Shown in pieces: positions 36,765 to 47,528 of a stretch of DNA of 64,000 nt. Both the position numbers and the translations under genes were made by a program. The notes under the pieces were generated by a model, which was not told where the DNA came from, did not search any database, and saw nothing but the letters and a program-made list of their open reading frames with translations. The stretch is from Malania oleifera (taxonomy: Eukaryota > Streptophyta > Magnoliopsida > Santalales > Ximeniaceae): NCBI RefSeq assembly GCF_029873635.1, contig NC_080419.1:64805540-64869539 (forward strand). Direction: 5' to 3'. The first letter of the stretch is position 1. Every line of letters starts with the position of its first letter.

Positions 36765-38460
36765 TATGCAATGCATGAAATGCATGGTAATGAATAAAGG
36801 AAATGCCTGAATCTTTCCCCTGGTGCGTCTATGATCAATAACCTCATCTTTCATCTTGGCCATGCTTTGATACTTGCCATATTTGTAATTGATCTTGGCT
36901 CAATTTTCTTAATTCACCCAATCATGGGGACGACTGACTTGGCTAAAAGGAAACTCACTAAAAAAAATCCGCCTCAGTTGAATGGATCTATAACCAATAT
37001 TAACCCTGTTTGCAATTGGATAGGGAGACAAGTTTGACACGACAATTGCCTCATTGCAAATGCATCAGTAAAAGCTCTCAGTTTCATATGAAGGCTACAA
37101 CCCCCCCAGATTCTGCCTCTTTTATCGATTGAACACCACATTTCCAAAGGACACGGGATCCACCCAAGTCATGTTTGCTAATCATGCCTGAAACAAGAAG
37201 CATACTAGCGAACTCTTTTGATTACCCTATTCTCAAGAATATGAAAAGGGCCCCCCCTTTTTTTTTTTTTTAATATCCAACCACGTAATTGTGACATCCC
37301 TTTGCTATATCAAGAGATCACATGTGCAAGATGACTAGTTTACCAAGTTTAAATGTCAGTTCAAAGGGAAAACTTTATACCAGTATTCAAAAAGTTGAAG
37401 CACATGAATGTTAAGTTGTCAAGCTTAATTCTTATTTGGCTGATTTTTCCCCTTTTGTTGATGACCCCAAACATTTCTCCCTTCTTTCGTCTGATTCTGT
37501 TGTGAACCCTTGTAATTCTCAAGTTGAATTATTGCCTCAGGTTCAGTTCATGTTTTGATCTCAAGATGGTCTTTAAAACTCGGGACAAAACGTAGGCTTG
37601 GGGATATAGGTTTTCTGAAGAAGAGGGAAACTATGGCTCAAAAATCCCAACCCATAATGACATTCTCTGCCCCAGTTTAAGTTGAGGCACTTTGTTTTGG
37701 CTTTTGACCGAACTTGTCTTTTGAACAAGCTGCCTACGTACCTTTTCAGGATCAGGTCATTACGTAGTTCAGACTCAATCATTGAGTCTGACAAATCATT
37801 AGAGACAACAATGTATACCAATCTGGTCAGGTCTTTTATTTGGACTGTAATATAGGCTAGGGGTACGGGTTAAAGAAAGAAAGAGTTAAATAAGGCTCAA
37901 AATCAGCACTTTCATTAAGGGTAACTTGGTCAAAGATCACATGCGCAGTATGTCCCTTATTTTCTTTCTCTTTTCTTCTTTTTCCATTTGCTTTTGTTGC
38001 TCTCTTTTGTTTTTCTCTTTCATGAAGGGATTCGGTCATTTTTGTTTGGACTTCATTTGGGACTAATCCTTTGAAATTGCCCCAGTGTGGGGTGTGATCT
38101 TTTGACGGGTTAATCAAAAATTGAATTTTCCAGGCTCAAGAAGGGCTTGCAAGGGATCTCTTTTTGTTTCTTTTGGGTAGCAGAAAGATGGCCTGCCATC
38201 ATTTCGAGTAGCCAATTGTTGTCTCATATGACTTGCCAGACCCTAAAGGACCCATACCCAGGTCAAATTTTGTAAACTGACTTTTGAAAAAATACTGGTT
38301 TATCATTTAGGCTCAATTTGGTTATCAAATGGTAAATCGTTATTTGGCTTTTTTATAGGAAAGCAGATCGGCCAACGATGGCCATCTATCATTTGATCAA
38401 AACATGAATAATGAACAGTCATTAGATTTATGAAGCAAATCGTTATTTCATTGAATCTCC
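36765..38460 (-). other. 3' noncoding region of the second Ogre element
   Basis: No long frame is present. The region aligns by eye with 10960-12600 of the outer element, including the phrase GGGGTGTGATC..TTTGACGGG. Three hairpins are conserved: CTTGT/ACAAG (37713-37729), CTACGTA/TACGTAG (37734-37767) and AGACTCAATCATTGAGTCT (37771-37789). Confidence 0.65.
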
Positions 38461-38479
38461 TTGAGAGTTTACAGGGTTT

Positions 38480-40837
38480 CTAAGAAAAATATTTCTTTAC
38501 CGCATCTGAGTTTGTGGGGTGCACCAGATCGGCTCCATCCATGTCTGATAACAATAAGGCACCTCCTGAAAATGCTTTCTTTACCACATACGGCCCTTCA
38601 TAATTTGGGGTCCACTTACCTCGGGGGTCATTATGAATTGGTAAAATCTTTTTCAAAACTAGATCTCCTTCTTGAAACCGTCGAATACGCACTTTCTTGT
38701 TAAAAGCTCTCATCATTCTCCTTTGGTATAACTGCCCATGAACTATAGCTGTCAATCTTTTTTCTTCAATCAGATTCAACTGGTCATATCTAGATTGCAC
38801 CCATTCTGCTTCGGTTAACTCTGCTTCTTTTAAGACTCGTAACGATGGAATCTCAACTTCTATCGGAATTACGGCCTCCATTCCGTATACCAAAGAGAAA
38901 GGGGTAGCCCCTGTAGATGTTCGAACAGTGGTTCGATAGGCCAATAAAGCGAAAGGTAACTTCTCATGCCAATCTCTATAGGTCTCCGTCATTTTTTCCA
39001 AGATGCTCTTGATGTTCTTATTGGCTGCTTCCACTGCTCCATTCATTTGAGGTCGATAGGGGGCTGAATTATGATGCTTGACCTTGAACTGACTGCATAA
39101 TTTTGTCATGACCTCGTTGTTCAAGTTTTTAGCATTGTCTGATATTATCCTTTCTGGGATCCCATACCTGCAAATTAATTCTCTCCTGATAAAACGATTG
39201 ATTACATTTTGAGTGACATTAGAGTATGATGCTGCTTCTACCCATTTTGTGAAGTAGTCAATGGCCACAAAAATGAATCGATGCCCATTACTGGCCTTCG
39301 GGGTTATCGGTCCGATCACATCCATGCCCCATGCTGAGAAAGGCCAAGGTGTAGATAAAACCTGGAGTTGAGTGGGTGGGACTTGTATGCGATCTCCATA
39401 GATTTGACACTTATGGCACTTTCGAACATACTCCATACAATCCCGTTCCATGGTTATCCAATAGTATCCACTCCTTAGGATTTTTCGGGCTAACGGGTGT
39501 CCTCCCGCATGGGTCCCACAAACGCCGTCGTGTACTTCCTGTATGATTTGTTTTGCCTCTTGCAACTCCACGCACCGTAGGAGGGTCATATCATGATTCC
39601 TTTTATACAATATCTCCCCATCTAAGAAGAATCCCATAGCTAGCCTCCGAATTGTCTTTCGGTCATTATTAGAGGCTCCTATGGGATACTCCTTCCATTG
39701 AATATATGTTTTGATATCATGAAACCATGGCTTTCCATCAGCTTCTTCTGTCATTATACAATATGCTGGCTCCCTATGCATCCTTATTCGAATGGGTTCA
39801 ATCTCTATTCCGGACTCAACCTTAAATAAAGCCGCCAATGTTGCTAGCGCATCAGGGATTAAGTTACTCTCTCTCGGTAAATGCGAAAAACTGATGGCAT
39901 CGAATTCCTGCATCATTTCCTGAATGAACTCCTGGTATGGTATTAATTTGGAATCCCGGGTTTCCCACTTTCCAGTCACCTGATAAATTACCAAAGCGGA
40001 ATCTCCTTTTACAATCAATTTTTTAATGCCTCGGTCAATAGCCGCCTGTAAGCCCAATACGCACGCTTCATACTCTGCTATATTATTGGTACACGGAAAG
40101 GTGAGTTTGGCTGTGACTGGGTAATATTTACCCTCTGGTGATATGAGTACAGCCCCTATTCCATGCCCCCATACGTTGGTCGCCCCATCAAATAGCATCA
40201 TCCACCCAACATTACCTTCCTTTTCTTGATCAATTGAATCAATATCTTGATCCGGGAAGTCAAACTCCATGGATTGGTAATCATTAACGGCCCTATCAGC
40301 CAAATATTCTGCTATAATGCTCCCTTTGACGGCTTTTCTCGTCACATATGTAATATCATATTCAGTCAACAGCATTTGCCAACGAGCCATCCGTCCTGTT
40401 ACTGCAGGTTTCTCGAAAACATACTTAATCGGATCCATTTTAGAAATCAGCCATGTTGTGTAATACAGCGTGTATTGCCTTAATCTACTAACCACCCACA
40501 CCAAAGCGCAACACGTCTTCTCCAGGTTAGAGTACCTAGATTCGTATTCCGTGAACTTTTTGCTTAAATAATAGATGGCGCGCTCCTTTCTTCCAGACTC
40601 ATCGTGTTGTCCTAACACACACCCCATGGAATTCTCTGATACTACTAAGTACAATATAAGAGGCCTTCCAGGTACAGGGGGAACCAAAACTGGAGGGTTC
40701 AATAGATATTCTTTTATTTTCTCAAATGCTTTCTGACATTCTTCACTCCATTTTTCGGGGTTATCCTTCTTCAGCAGCTTAAATATGGGCTCACAAGTAG
40801 CAGTCAACTGAGATATAAATCGAGCTATGTAGTTCAA
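38480..40837 (-). CDS. Ogre pol, C-terminal part: RNase H, archaeal-type RNase H, integrase
   Basis: A 785-codon open frame on the minus strand. Residues 1-150 are the RT connection and a degenerate native RNase H (ILYLVVSENSMGCVLGQ). A second, archaeal-type RNase H at about 210-340 has its acids in LFDGATNVWG, NIAEYEA, VKGDSALV and IPDALATL. The integrase follows: a zinc-binding HHCC region at about 430-478 (EVHDGVCGTHAGGH, then CHKC) and a DDE core at about 500-610 (WGMDVIGP, IISDNAKN, GAVEAANK). It ends with the basic C-terminal region seen in the family. The dual RNase H is diagnostic of the Tat lineage. It belongs to the same pol as the RT frame directly upstream. Confidence 0.92.
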   Translation of the reverse strand: MNYIARFISQLTATCEPIFKLLKKDNPEKWSEECQKAFEKIKEYLLNPPVLVPPVPGRPLILYLVVSENSMGCVLGQHDESGRKERAIYYLSKKFTEYESRYSNLEKTCCALVWVVSRLRQYTLYYTTWLISKMDPIKYVFEKPAVTGRMARWQMLLTEYDITYVTRKAVKGSIIAEYLADRAVNDYQSMEFDFPDQDIDSIDQEKEGNVGWMMLFDGATNVWGHGIGAVLISPEGKYYPVTAKLTFPCTNNIAEYEACVLGLQAAIDRGIKKLIVKGDSALVIYQVTGKWETRDSKLIPYQEFIQEMMQEFDAISFSHLPRESNLIPDALATLAALFKVESGIEIEPIRIRMHREPAYCIMTEEADGKPWFHDIKTYIQWKEYPIGASNNDRKTIRRLAMGFFLDGEILYKRNHDMTLLRCVELQEAKQIIQEVHDGVCGTHAGGHPLARKILRSGYYWITMERDCMEYVRKCHKCQIYGDRIQVPPTQLQVLSTPWPFSAWGMDVIGPITPKASNGHRFIFVAIDYFTKWVEAASYSNVTQNVINRFIRRELICRYGIPERIISDNAKNLNNEVMTKLCSQFKVKHHNSAPYRPQMNGAVEAANKNIKSILEKMTETYRDWHEKLPFALLAYRTTVRTSTGATPFSLVYGMEAVIPIEVEIPSLRVLKEAELTEAEWVQSRYDQLNLIEEKRLTAIVHGQLYQRRMMRAFNKKVRIRRFQEGDLVLKKILPIHNDPRGKWTPNYEGPYVVKKAFSGGALLLSDMDGADLVHPTNSDAVKKYFS

Positions 40838-40865
40838 TTGGCCTAGGAAACTCCTGACTTCTTTT

Positions 40866-42095
40866 TCAGGTTTTGGGACTAGGCATTTCTCGAATAGCTT
40901 TTATTTTATCTGGGTCTACTTCAATCCCTTTCTCACTTACGATAAATCCCAACAATTTTCCTGAAGAAGCTCCGAATGTACATTTTTCTGGATTTAATTT
41001 CAGTTGACATTTTCGTAGCCTTTTAAATAGCTTCCTTAAGTTCATCACATGGCTATACTCATCTCGAGACTTAACAATCATGTCGTCCACATATACTTCT
41101 ATCTCCTTATGCATCAAGTCATGGAATAGCGTTACCATGGCTCTCTGATAGGTTGCCCCTGCATTCTTTAAACCAAAGGGCATAACCTTGTAGCAAAAGG
41201 TCCCCCATAAGGTGATGAACGTGGTCTTATCTTTATCTTCTGGGGCCATCTTAATTTGATTATATCCAGAAAACCCATCCATGAATGAAAACAGGGCATG
41301 TCCCGCGGTATTGTCTACCAGCACATCTATGTGTGGAAGTGGGAAATTATCTTTAGGGCTAGCTTTATTCAAGTCTCGATAGTCAACACAGACTCTCACT
41401 TTTCCATTTTTCTTCATTATTGGAACTACATTGGCCATCCACTCTGGATATTTGGCTACTTCTAAAAAACCAGCCTCAAACTGCTTCTGTACCTCTTCTT
41501 TTATTTTGATCAACATATCTGGGCGCATTCTCCTCAGTTTCTGTTTTACCGGTTTGCTATCTGGGTAAATGGGTATTTTATGTGTTACTAAGTCCGTATC
41601 CAAACCCGGCATGTCCTGATAGGACCATGCGAAAACATCTTGGTATTCCTTCAAAAGGTTTATCATTTCGCATCTTTCTTTTCCTCCCAACAGTGCCCCG
41701 ATTTTTACTTCTTTTGGTTCCTCATTAGTCCCCAAATTTATTGTGACCGTGGGGTCGCTACTGGTTAAAGTTGGTTTTTCATCTGATTTCAACATTCTTT
41801 GCATTTCAGGTGATAAGTCAGTCTCCTCTTCTATTTCAGCTTCTAGGATTAAGTTTTCAAAGTTAACATCAATTTCTGGCTCCTGAATACTGGTATGATT
41901 ATTTTCCCTATCCCTGCATAAAACAAAGGTAAACAATTCTTTGACAAATGACCCAATGATGCAATAAATGCGAAAGAAATGCATACTGGTTTTATTGATG
42001 AAAAAGACAAACGGTCCGAGGCAATAATGTCCACGGATTACAAAAAGAAAGCAAAATGAGCAAAAGCCATTACATGAAGTGAATTGGGTAATCAA
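40866..42095 (-). CDS. Ogre pol, reverse transcriptase part
   Basis: A 409-codon open frame on the minus strand. The first 60 residues or so are hydrophobic and unlike pol, and they overlap the region where Ogre elements carry an intron between protease and RT. An acceptor-like TTTTATGCAG lies at about 41911, after which pol-like sequence begins. RT motifs follow: VRVCVDYRDLNKASPKD, FSFMDGFSGYNQI, KVMPFGLKNAGATYQRAM and the catalytic box YVDD near residue 335. The product copies element RNA into DNA in the cytoplasmic particle. Removal of the intron is known for the family and inferred here. Confidence 0.9.
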   Translation of the reverse strand: MITQFTSCNGFCSFCFLFVIRGHYCLGPFVFFINKTSMHFFRIYCIIGSFVKELFTFVLCRDRENNHTSIQEPEIDVNFENLILEAEIEEETDLSPEMQRMLKSDEKPTLTSSDPTVTINLGTNEEPKEVKIGALLGGKERCEMINLLKEYQDVFAWSYQDMPGLDTDLVTHKIPIYPDSKPVKQKLRRMRPDMLIKIKEEVQKQFEAGFLEVAKYPEWMANVVPIMKKNGKVRVCVDYRDLNKASPKDNFPLPHIDVLVDNTAGHALFSFMDGFSGYNQIKMAPEDKDKTTFITLWGTFCYKVMPFGLKNAGATYQRAMVTLFHDLMHKEIEVYVDDMIVKSRDEYSHVMNLRKLFKRLRKCQLKLNPEKCTFGASSGKLLGFIVSEKGIEVDPDKIKAIREMPSPKT

Positions 42096-45000
42096 AAGAT
42101 GTCCAGTTCTGAATTTCTGCTCCTGTCAATGGGTAGATCCATCTACTCGAGTCATTCATGTGGTCCCCTGATTCTAAGGCCAATATGCTCATCTGTTTCA
42201 TTTCTTCCTCAAGAGTGACTTGATTGCCCTTTCGAAAGGTCTGATTCATTGGCGGGACTTCTACCCCCCACTTGGTACTTACTCTTCCTGTGCGCCTCTC
42301 GATTCGGATTATTCTTTTCTCTTCTGCCTTCTTCTTATGGTCAGCTAAAGTAGGAGTATATCCGATGCCGTATCTCTCATTCATGCCTTCTGGTAACAAT
42401 GGCATTGCGATGCCCTGAAGATACTTCCCCAACCCTTTTCCCGGGCAAAACCTTGATTTAATCATTTCAGCGGCCACCATGCGCGTGGAAGAAGAGATCC
42501 GAGGTTGAGGGATAAAAGATCCCTCCATTATAGTAATGACGTTGATGATCTCAAATGCTCGGAATGAATCTTCATGGGCTTCTTCAGCTGCTTCCACATA
42601 GGGAGTGGAAGAAGGTTTAGTAACCATTATATCGGTTTCTCCATAAACACATACCAGTTTATCCCCTACCACAAATTTCACTCGCTGATGCAAAGAGGAG
42701 GGAACTGCCCCAGTATTATGTATCCAAGGCCTTCCCAAGAGACAACTGTATGAAGGTGTAATATCCATGACTTGAAAAGTGATATTGAAGGTTACGGGTC
42801 CAATCTGAATAGGGATGTCAAGCGACCCTACTGACTCTCTTCGTGTCCCATCGAAGGCACGCACCACCAAATTGTTTGGTGTCACATAAGAAGGATCAAT
42901 GGGTAACCTTTGCAGTGTAGTCATTGGCATAACATTGAGGGATGACCCATTATCTATCAAGACTCGAGACATCATATGATCCTTACATTTGGTGGATATA
43001 TGCAGCGCCTTGTTGTGCCCCTGGCCTTCTGGCGGAATTTCTTCATCAGTAAAAGTGATGTAATTGGAGGCTGCTAGACTTCCGATCACATGATTGAATT
43101 TATCAACGCTGATATCTTGGGGAATGTAGGCTTGATTCAGGACTTTAAGTAACGCCTCCCGATGGGTTTCTGAATTTAGTAGAAGTGACAAAACAGATAT
43201 GTGAGCCGGCATTTTCTTTAGTTGGTCCACGATGTTGTACTCGCTATGCTTTATTATCTTCAGGAATTCTTCGGCCTCTCCATTAGATATTGGACTTTTC
43301 ACTGCCCTGTCTGGTTCCCCTACATTCTGTCGATTTGTTTTAGAAGAATCTGGCATATACACCCTACCACTTCGAGTTATCCCTTTCACCCCTGCTATAT
43401 TGCTGGTGCTTCCTTCGACATACGCTTCACATTCATATTTCCAGGGTACTGCTTGGTTACTCTTGTATGGGAATGGCCTGGGAGTAGAGATCACCAAGCG
43501 AGCTGGCGCTTCCTGTGTGGGAAGAGCCTTGTTCATGGTAGGTATGAATGGTTGATTAGTGCACTGATGATATACCGGCCCGTTTTCCCCAATGACTGCA
43601 ATCTCTCCACTTTTGCGGGTACAACCAATCTCTATAAACTTGTTATCCACCATCTTTTGCAAAAACATTCTAAAAGTTACACACTTTTTCACAGATCTTC
43701 CTTCTTTACTCTGACATAAACAAAGTGCATTAGTGGGGCAAACAGCCTCTTGCCCTATCCGACCTGCCGCAATAAGTTCATTGAACACCCAATCTAAAGA
43801 CATTTGTTCAAAATCCACCTCATTCGTCCCTTCTTCTATCATTCCGACATTGTTACCCCCATGATTGGGCAAAGGGTTCCCTTGAATTCCTGGTTGTTTA
43901 TCATCAAATGCTAGCCATCCGGCTTCTCTTAGTGTTTGAACCTTATTTTTGAATGCCCAACAACGTTCAATAGTGTGCCCGGGAGTGTTAGCGTGATATG
44001 CACACTTGGCTTCGGGGTCATACCATTGTGGAAAAGGTGCCGTAACGACCGTTCCAGGAATGACTGAAACTAAGTTCCTCTCCATCAATTGTGGGAATAA
44101 TTCTGAGTATGTCATTGGAATAGGATCTATCCTTCTCATATTTCTCTGGATGCCTCTATCATGAGTTCGCATATTCGGTTGGGCGGGCATGGCCCCGGAA
44201 GGAACAACTTGGGGTCTACCTCCCGTATGAACAGTCTGATTGACAGAGGGCTCGAAAACAAAATTCCTCCTAGCCCCTTGGCCATGCTCTCTTTGATATT
44301 GTTGTCTTTGAACCATCTGGACCTCTTCTTCCTTTTTCTTGCTTGTCCACTTCTTGCCTAGACCAGTCTCTGTACTAATACTTTTAGTTCTCCCGACTTT
44401 GATGGCCGTCTCAATCCTCTCTCCGGTAGAAACAATGTCCATGAAGTCATGGGGGGTTGCCCCTAGGAGATGCCCGAAGTAAGGATCTTTCAAGGTATTC
44501 ACAAATAGGGAAATAGCCTCCCTATCTTCCACCGGAGGATTGACCTGGACAGACATGTCCCTCCACCTATATGCATATTCTCTAAATGTTTCGGTGGGCT
44601 TCATTTGCATACTCTGCAAGGTCATACGATCGGGTGCCATTTCTATAACATGGCGGTATTGAGCTATAAAAGAATTAGCCAGATCTTTCCATGTGCGGAT
44701 CCGAGTCCGATCTTGTTGAATATACCACCTGATAGCTGCCCCTGTCAAGCTGTCTTGAAAGCAATGCATCATTAGTCTCTCATTATCGGAATGGGCAGCC
44801 ATTTTTTGGCAATACAGGCGCAGGTGAGTTCGAGGACAATTAGTTCCATTAAATTTTTCAAAATCTGGTACTTTGAATTTTGGTGGCAGGGTGACCTTTG
44901 GCACGAGGCACAAATCATTGGGATCTACAGAATCGAATGTATTGGATCCTTCAATAGCTTTCAGACGTTCCTCTAGTACATCGTATCGACGTTCAGTTTC

Positions 45001-45315
45001 AGATCTGTTCACCCCCAAATCAGAAGCTACTAATGGGGGAGTCCCCACTACTGGAAACCCCTGTGCTGGTATATTAGGGATGAACGGGGGTATACTTGGC
45101 ATTGAACCCTCCATGACGCCAGGTAGTGGAACTGACGTTTGCCCATGTACTGGGGTAAACCCTGGAGGATGAGTAGGATCCATATCTGTCTCCGGATCAT
45201 TCTGCACTGCTTTTCCTTTGTTCGTCAACAATTCCAGGATCTTGCTCATTTTTTCATTCAATTCTTCTTGTCCTTGCTCTATACCCAGGACTCTACCTTC
45301 CAATTGTTCACTCAT
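42070..45315 (-). CDS. Ogre Gag-protease polyprotein
   Basis: A 1081-codon open frame on the minus strand. The Gag domain is at about 145-330 (KFKVPDFEKFNGTNCPRTHL, RTWKDLANSFIAQYRH). A His/Cys knuckle-like region is at about 455 (CAYHANTPGHTIERCW). The aspartic protease is at about 785-890, with active-site IDNGSSLNVMP and CLLGRPWIH. A G-patch-like segment (FCPGKGLGKYLQGI) is near 957. Gag would form the particle and the protease would process it. The frame is long and uninterrupted. Confidence 0.92.
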   Translation of the reverse strand: MSEQLEGRVLGIEQGQEELNEKMSKILELLTNKGKAVQNDPETDMDPTHPPGFTPVHGQTSVPLPGVMEGSMPSIPPFIPNIPAQGFPVVGTPPLVASDLGVNRSETERRYDVLEERLKAIEGSNTFDSVDPNDLCLVPKVTLPPKFKVPDFEKFNGTNCPRTHLRLYCQKMAAHSDNERLMMHCFQDSLTGAAIRWYIQQDRTRIRTWKDLANSFIAQYRHVIEMAPDRMTLQSMQMKPTETFREYAYRWRDMSVQVNPPVEDREAISLFVNTLKDPYFGHLLGATPHDFMDIVSTGERIETAIKVGRTKSISTETGLGKKWTSKKKEEEVQMVQRQQYQREHGQGARRNFVFEPSVNQTVHTGGRPQVVPSGAMPAQPNMRTHDRGIQRNMRRIDPIPMTYSELFPQLMERNLVSVIPGTVVTAPFPQWYDPEAKCAYHANTPGHTIERCWAFKNKVQTLREAGWLAFDDKQPGIQGNPLPNHGGNNVGMIEEGTNEVDFEQMSLDWVFNELIAAGRIGQEAVCPTNALCLCQSKEGRSVKKCVTFRMFLQKMVDNKFIEIGCTRKSGEIAVIGENGPVYHQCTNQPFIPTMNKALPTQEAPARLVISTPRPFPYKSNQAVPWKYECEAYVEGSTSNIAGVKGITRSGRVYMPDSSKTNRQNVGEPDRAVKSPISNGEAEEFLKIIKHSEYNIVDQLKKMPAHISVLSLLLNSETHREALLKVLNQAYIPQDISVDKFNHVIGSLAASNYITFTDEEIPPEGQGHNKALHISTKCKDHMMSRVLIDNGSSLNVMPMTTLQRLPIDPSYVTPNNLVVRAFDGTRRESVGSLDIPIQIGPVTFNITFQVMDITPSYSCLLGRPWIHNTGAVPSSLHQRVKFVVGDKLVCVYGETDIMVTKPSSTPYVEAAEEAHEDSFRAFEIINVITIMEGSFIPQPRISSSTRMVAAEMIKSRFCPGKGLGKYLQGIAMPLLPEGMNERYGIGYTPTLADHKKKAEEKRIIRIERRTGRVSTKWGVEVPPMNQTFRKGNQVTLEEEMKQMSILALESGDHMNDSSRWIYPLTGAEIQNWTSFDYPIHFM

Positions 45316-45638
45316 TTCTTTTGCCCTTCTCCTGGTATTGTATTGATGCGTGACAGTCTCAATGTTGCTTGCTTAGACAAATTTTGTCGCTAGGCACTGC
45401 AAACCAAAACTTTCCCTTTTTAGAATCGTGAATGCATAGATATGAATGCATGAAATGCAATGGTCTTTTCAAGACGTGTAAATTTCACAAATATGAAACA
45501 TATGTATGCAACCTAATGCACTCCAATCAAGGTTCATGGAAGAGATCATCATCATTTTTAGAAAATAAAATCTGCTTTTCATTAATAGAATCCTTTCATA
45601 CAATAACAAATCCAACCGAATATTAAATCAAAATCTGC
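45316..45638. other. spacer between ORF1 and gag
   Basis: A non-coding gap of about 320 bp with ATGCAT words. It presumably separates the two cistrons on the element RNA. No motif is recognised. Confidence 0.5.
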
Positions 45639-47528
45639 TCATGATTGCACAATCTCTGCATTTTGCTGTGTCGACTTTTTATGCAAAGCCCGAAACTTGG
45701 CCTCCCAGTAGTCCGCTTTCATTATGCACGGCTCAATCTTTTCCAGTACTTGATTATACTTGCTTCTCTGCTCATCCCCCTGCCTCTCCAACTCTTGTAT
45801 GTAGAGCGATTTCTTTTTAACTTCGGTATGGGCATCTTCTAACATTTGAGATTTCTGTCCAAGTGCTGCTCGAAGCCTTCGTCTTTCCTTCCTTAGAGCC
45901 ACGACCTCTTCTTCTGATTGTATGTACCGAATCCTTTGTCGCTTGATTTCTTTGCGATAGACAGAGACTAGAGCCTCCTTTTGCTGATTCCCCACTTCTG
46001 CTCTTGCATCTCCTTTTTCTACTGGGCATGGATCCCCTTGTGGCTTCAATTGCATGCATGCGCTTGGTGATTTAATATGTTCAATAACGATTTCTGGGAT
46101 TCTTTTGAGTTGGGGGTTTACCCGGTTTTCTCGCCATGCTTCATAATTTCCTTGGACTGTGGCAATTCCATCACTCGGGTCTATTAGGTTCACATGCTTC
46201 CATGCCACCATAAATTTTCTAATCTGGTTTCGAGTGTCTCCTGTTTCATATGCAAAGTCTGAGTCAGCCAATCCATGAGTCATAGGCACAAACTGAGATG
46301 CCCCCAATTGCCTTCTGACCATCAAAGGGGCATATGCTATCCCTCCCCATGGGCCTAGTAATGGAACCCATGGAAGATTTCCACACCGATATATCATGTT
46401 AGAGCGGACCATCCATGGCGCCAGCCAAGTTACCCCTGAGTCGATCAAGCCACACATTTTTGTGTTCCATTTAGATTTATCTAACTGCTCCTTCAATTGG
46501 GTATCCTCAAATTCAGCCAAAGGGATTCGGATCATTGAGAAAATACTACGGAAGCCCCCTTTGTTAGACGATAAGTGACCTACCATCCAGACATATAACA
46601 GCTGCACACAACATTTTAAACGTTCTCTCCTCCTGATTCTGCAGTTGTTGAGTGATCTGAAGGTTTCTGCCAGGATGCCTTGAACGGGATTAATCCCGTT
46701 ACGTACTTGTGCTACAAACGAAACAGTAGCTTGATCGATCATGTTTAGTTCTTTTGGAAAAATGATCAAACCGTAAATAGCTAATGCCATCATATGTATT
46801 TGAACCTCTTCTTTTTCTTCTTTTTCGATTATTTCTTTCAACTGCTTCCAAGAGATTTTCCTTACTTCTGCACCTCCCTCTGAGAATGTTTTCTGGATTT
46901 TGACCCCGACAGCATCGTACATCTCCTTCACGAACGAAACACTAGCATCATGCACATAAGGTTTGTATGGTGTCTGTAACTTGACTAGATGCAAAAGCGA
47001 AGTATACTCCTCGATGGTTGGTGTCAAGTCGATACCGTTCATTGTAAAGCAACGATATGGTGGATTCCAGAACTCGACCAGTGCTTTTATGGCAGGGATA
47101 TTTACCGATACATGCAACAAGAAACCAATGTGCCCATATGTTTGAGAGAATTTTAAACGGCGTGCCGGGGTCCATTCCTTCCAAATGACTTTTAGCTCAT
47201 CTAACGGATTGGATCTTATGTTGATGAAAGTCCGGGCTGGTAGTTCGATGATAGATTTCTGAGTAAGACTGTCACCCCACTTGTTCTGTTGACTTTCTGA
47301 ATATTGTTGTACTGTGGACTCAATCTCATGGTAAGCCATTGTGTTCTCCATGAATGATTCAGATCTCTTATAGAACCTTGATGAAGTAGACAGGATGCCT
47401 ATGTGAATGCAACATGTTAGTAAAGGTATCATACAACTCAAAACAATGCATGCAGTCATGACACCAAACTGAAAATAATGAAACTTATATCCTCCACCCG
47501 AGGTAGACTTATATAAAAGATTCTCCAA
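45639..47528 (-). CDS. Ogre ORF1 protein (unknown function)
   Basis: A 629-codon open frame on the minus strand, upstream of gag and in the same direction. Its position is the hallmark ORF1 of Ogre elements. The sequence carries the plant domain often labelled DUF7745, with phrases like YGHIGFLLHVSVNIPAIKAL, FWNPPYRCFTM and DLTPTIEEYTSLLHL at about residues 125-185. The last 130 residues form a probable coiled coil rich in Lys, Arg, Glu and Gln. The first 65 residues or so are hydrophobic and atypical. A natural start may be the later methionine MENTMAYHEIE at about 47350, close to acceptor-like sites around 47400. The biochemical role is not known. Confidence 0.85.
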   Translation of the reverse strand: MENLLYKSTSGGGYKFHYFQFGVMTACIVLSCMIPLLTCCIHIGILSTSSRFYKRSESFMENTMAYHEIESTVQQYSESQQNKWGDSLTQKSIIELPARTFINIRSNPLDELKVIWKEWTPARRLKFSQTYGHIGFLLHVSVNIPAIKALVEFWNPPYRCFTMNGIDLTPTIEEYTSLLHLVKLQTPYKPYVHDASVSFVKEMYDAVGVKIQKTFSEGGAEVRKISWKQLKEIIEKEEKEEVQIHMMALAIYGLIIFPKELNMIDQATVSFVAQVRNGINPVQGILAETFRSLNNCRIRRRERLKCCVQLLYVWMVGHLSSNKGGFRSIFSMIRIPLAEFEDTQLKEQLDKSKWNTKMCGLIDSGVTWLAPWMVRSNMIYRCGNLPWVPLLGPWGGIAYAPLMVRRQLGASQFVPMTHGLADSDFAYETGDTRNQIRKFMVAWKHVNLIDPSDGIATVQGNYEAWRENRVNPQLKRIPEIVIEHIKSPSACMQLKPQGDPCPVEKGDARAEVGNQQKEALVSVYRKEIKRQRIRYIQSEEEVVALRKERRRLRAALGQKSQMLEDAHTEVKKKSLYIQELERQGDEQRSKYNQVLEKIEPCIMKADYWEAKFRALHKKSTQQNAEIVQS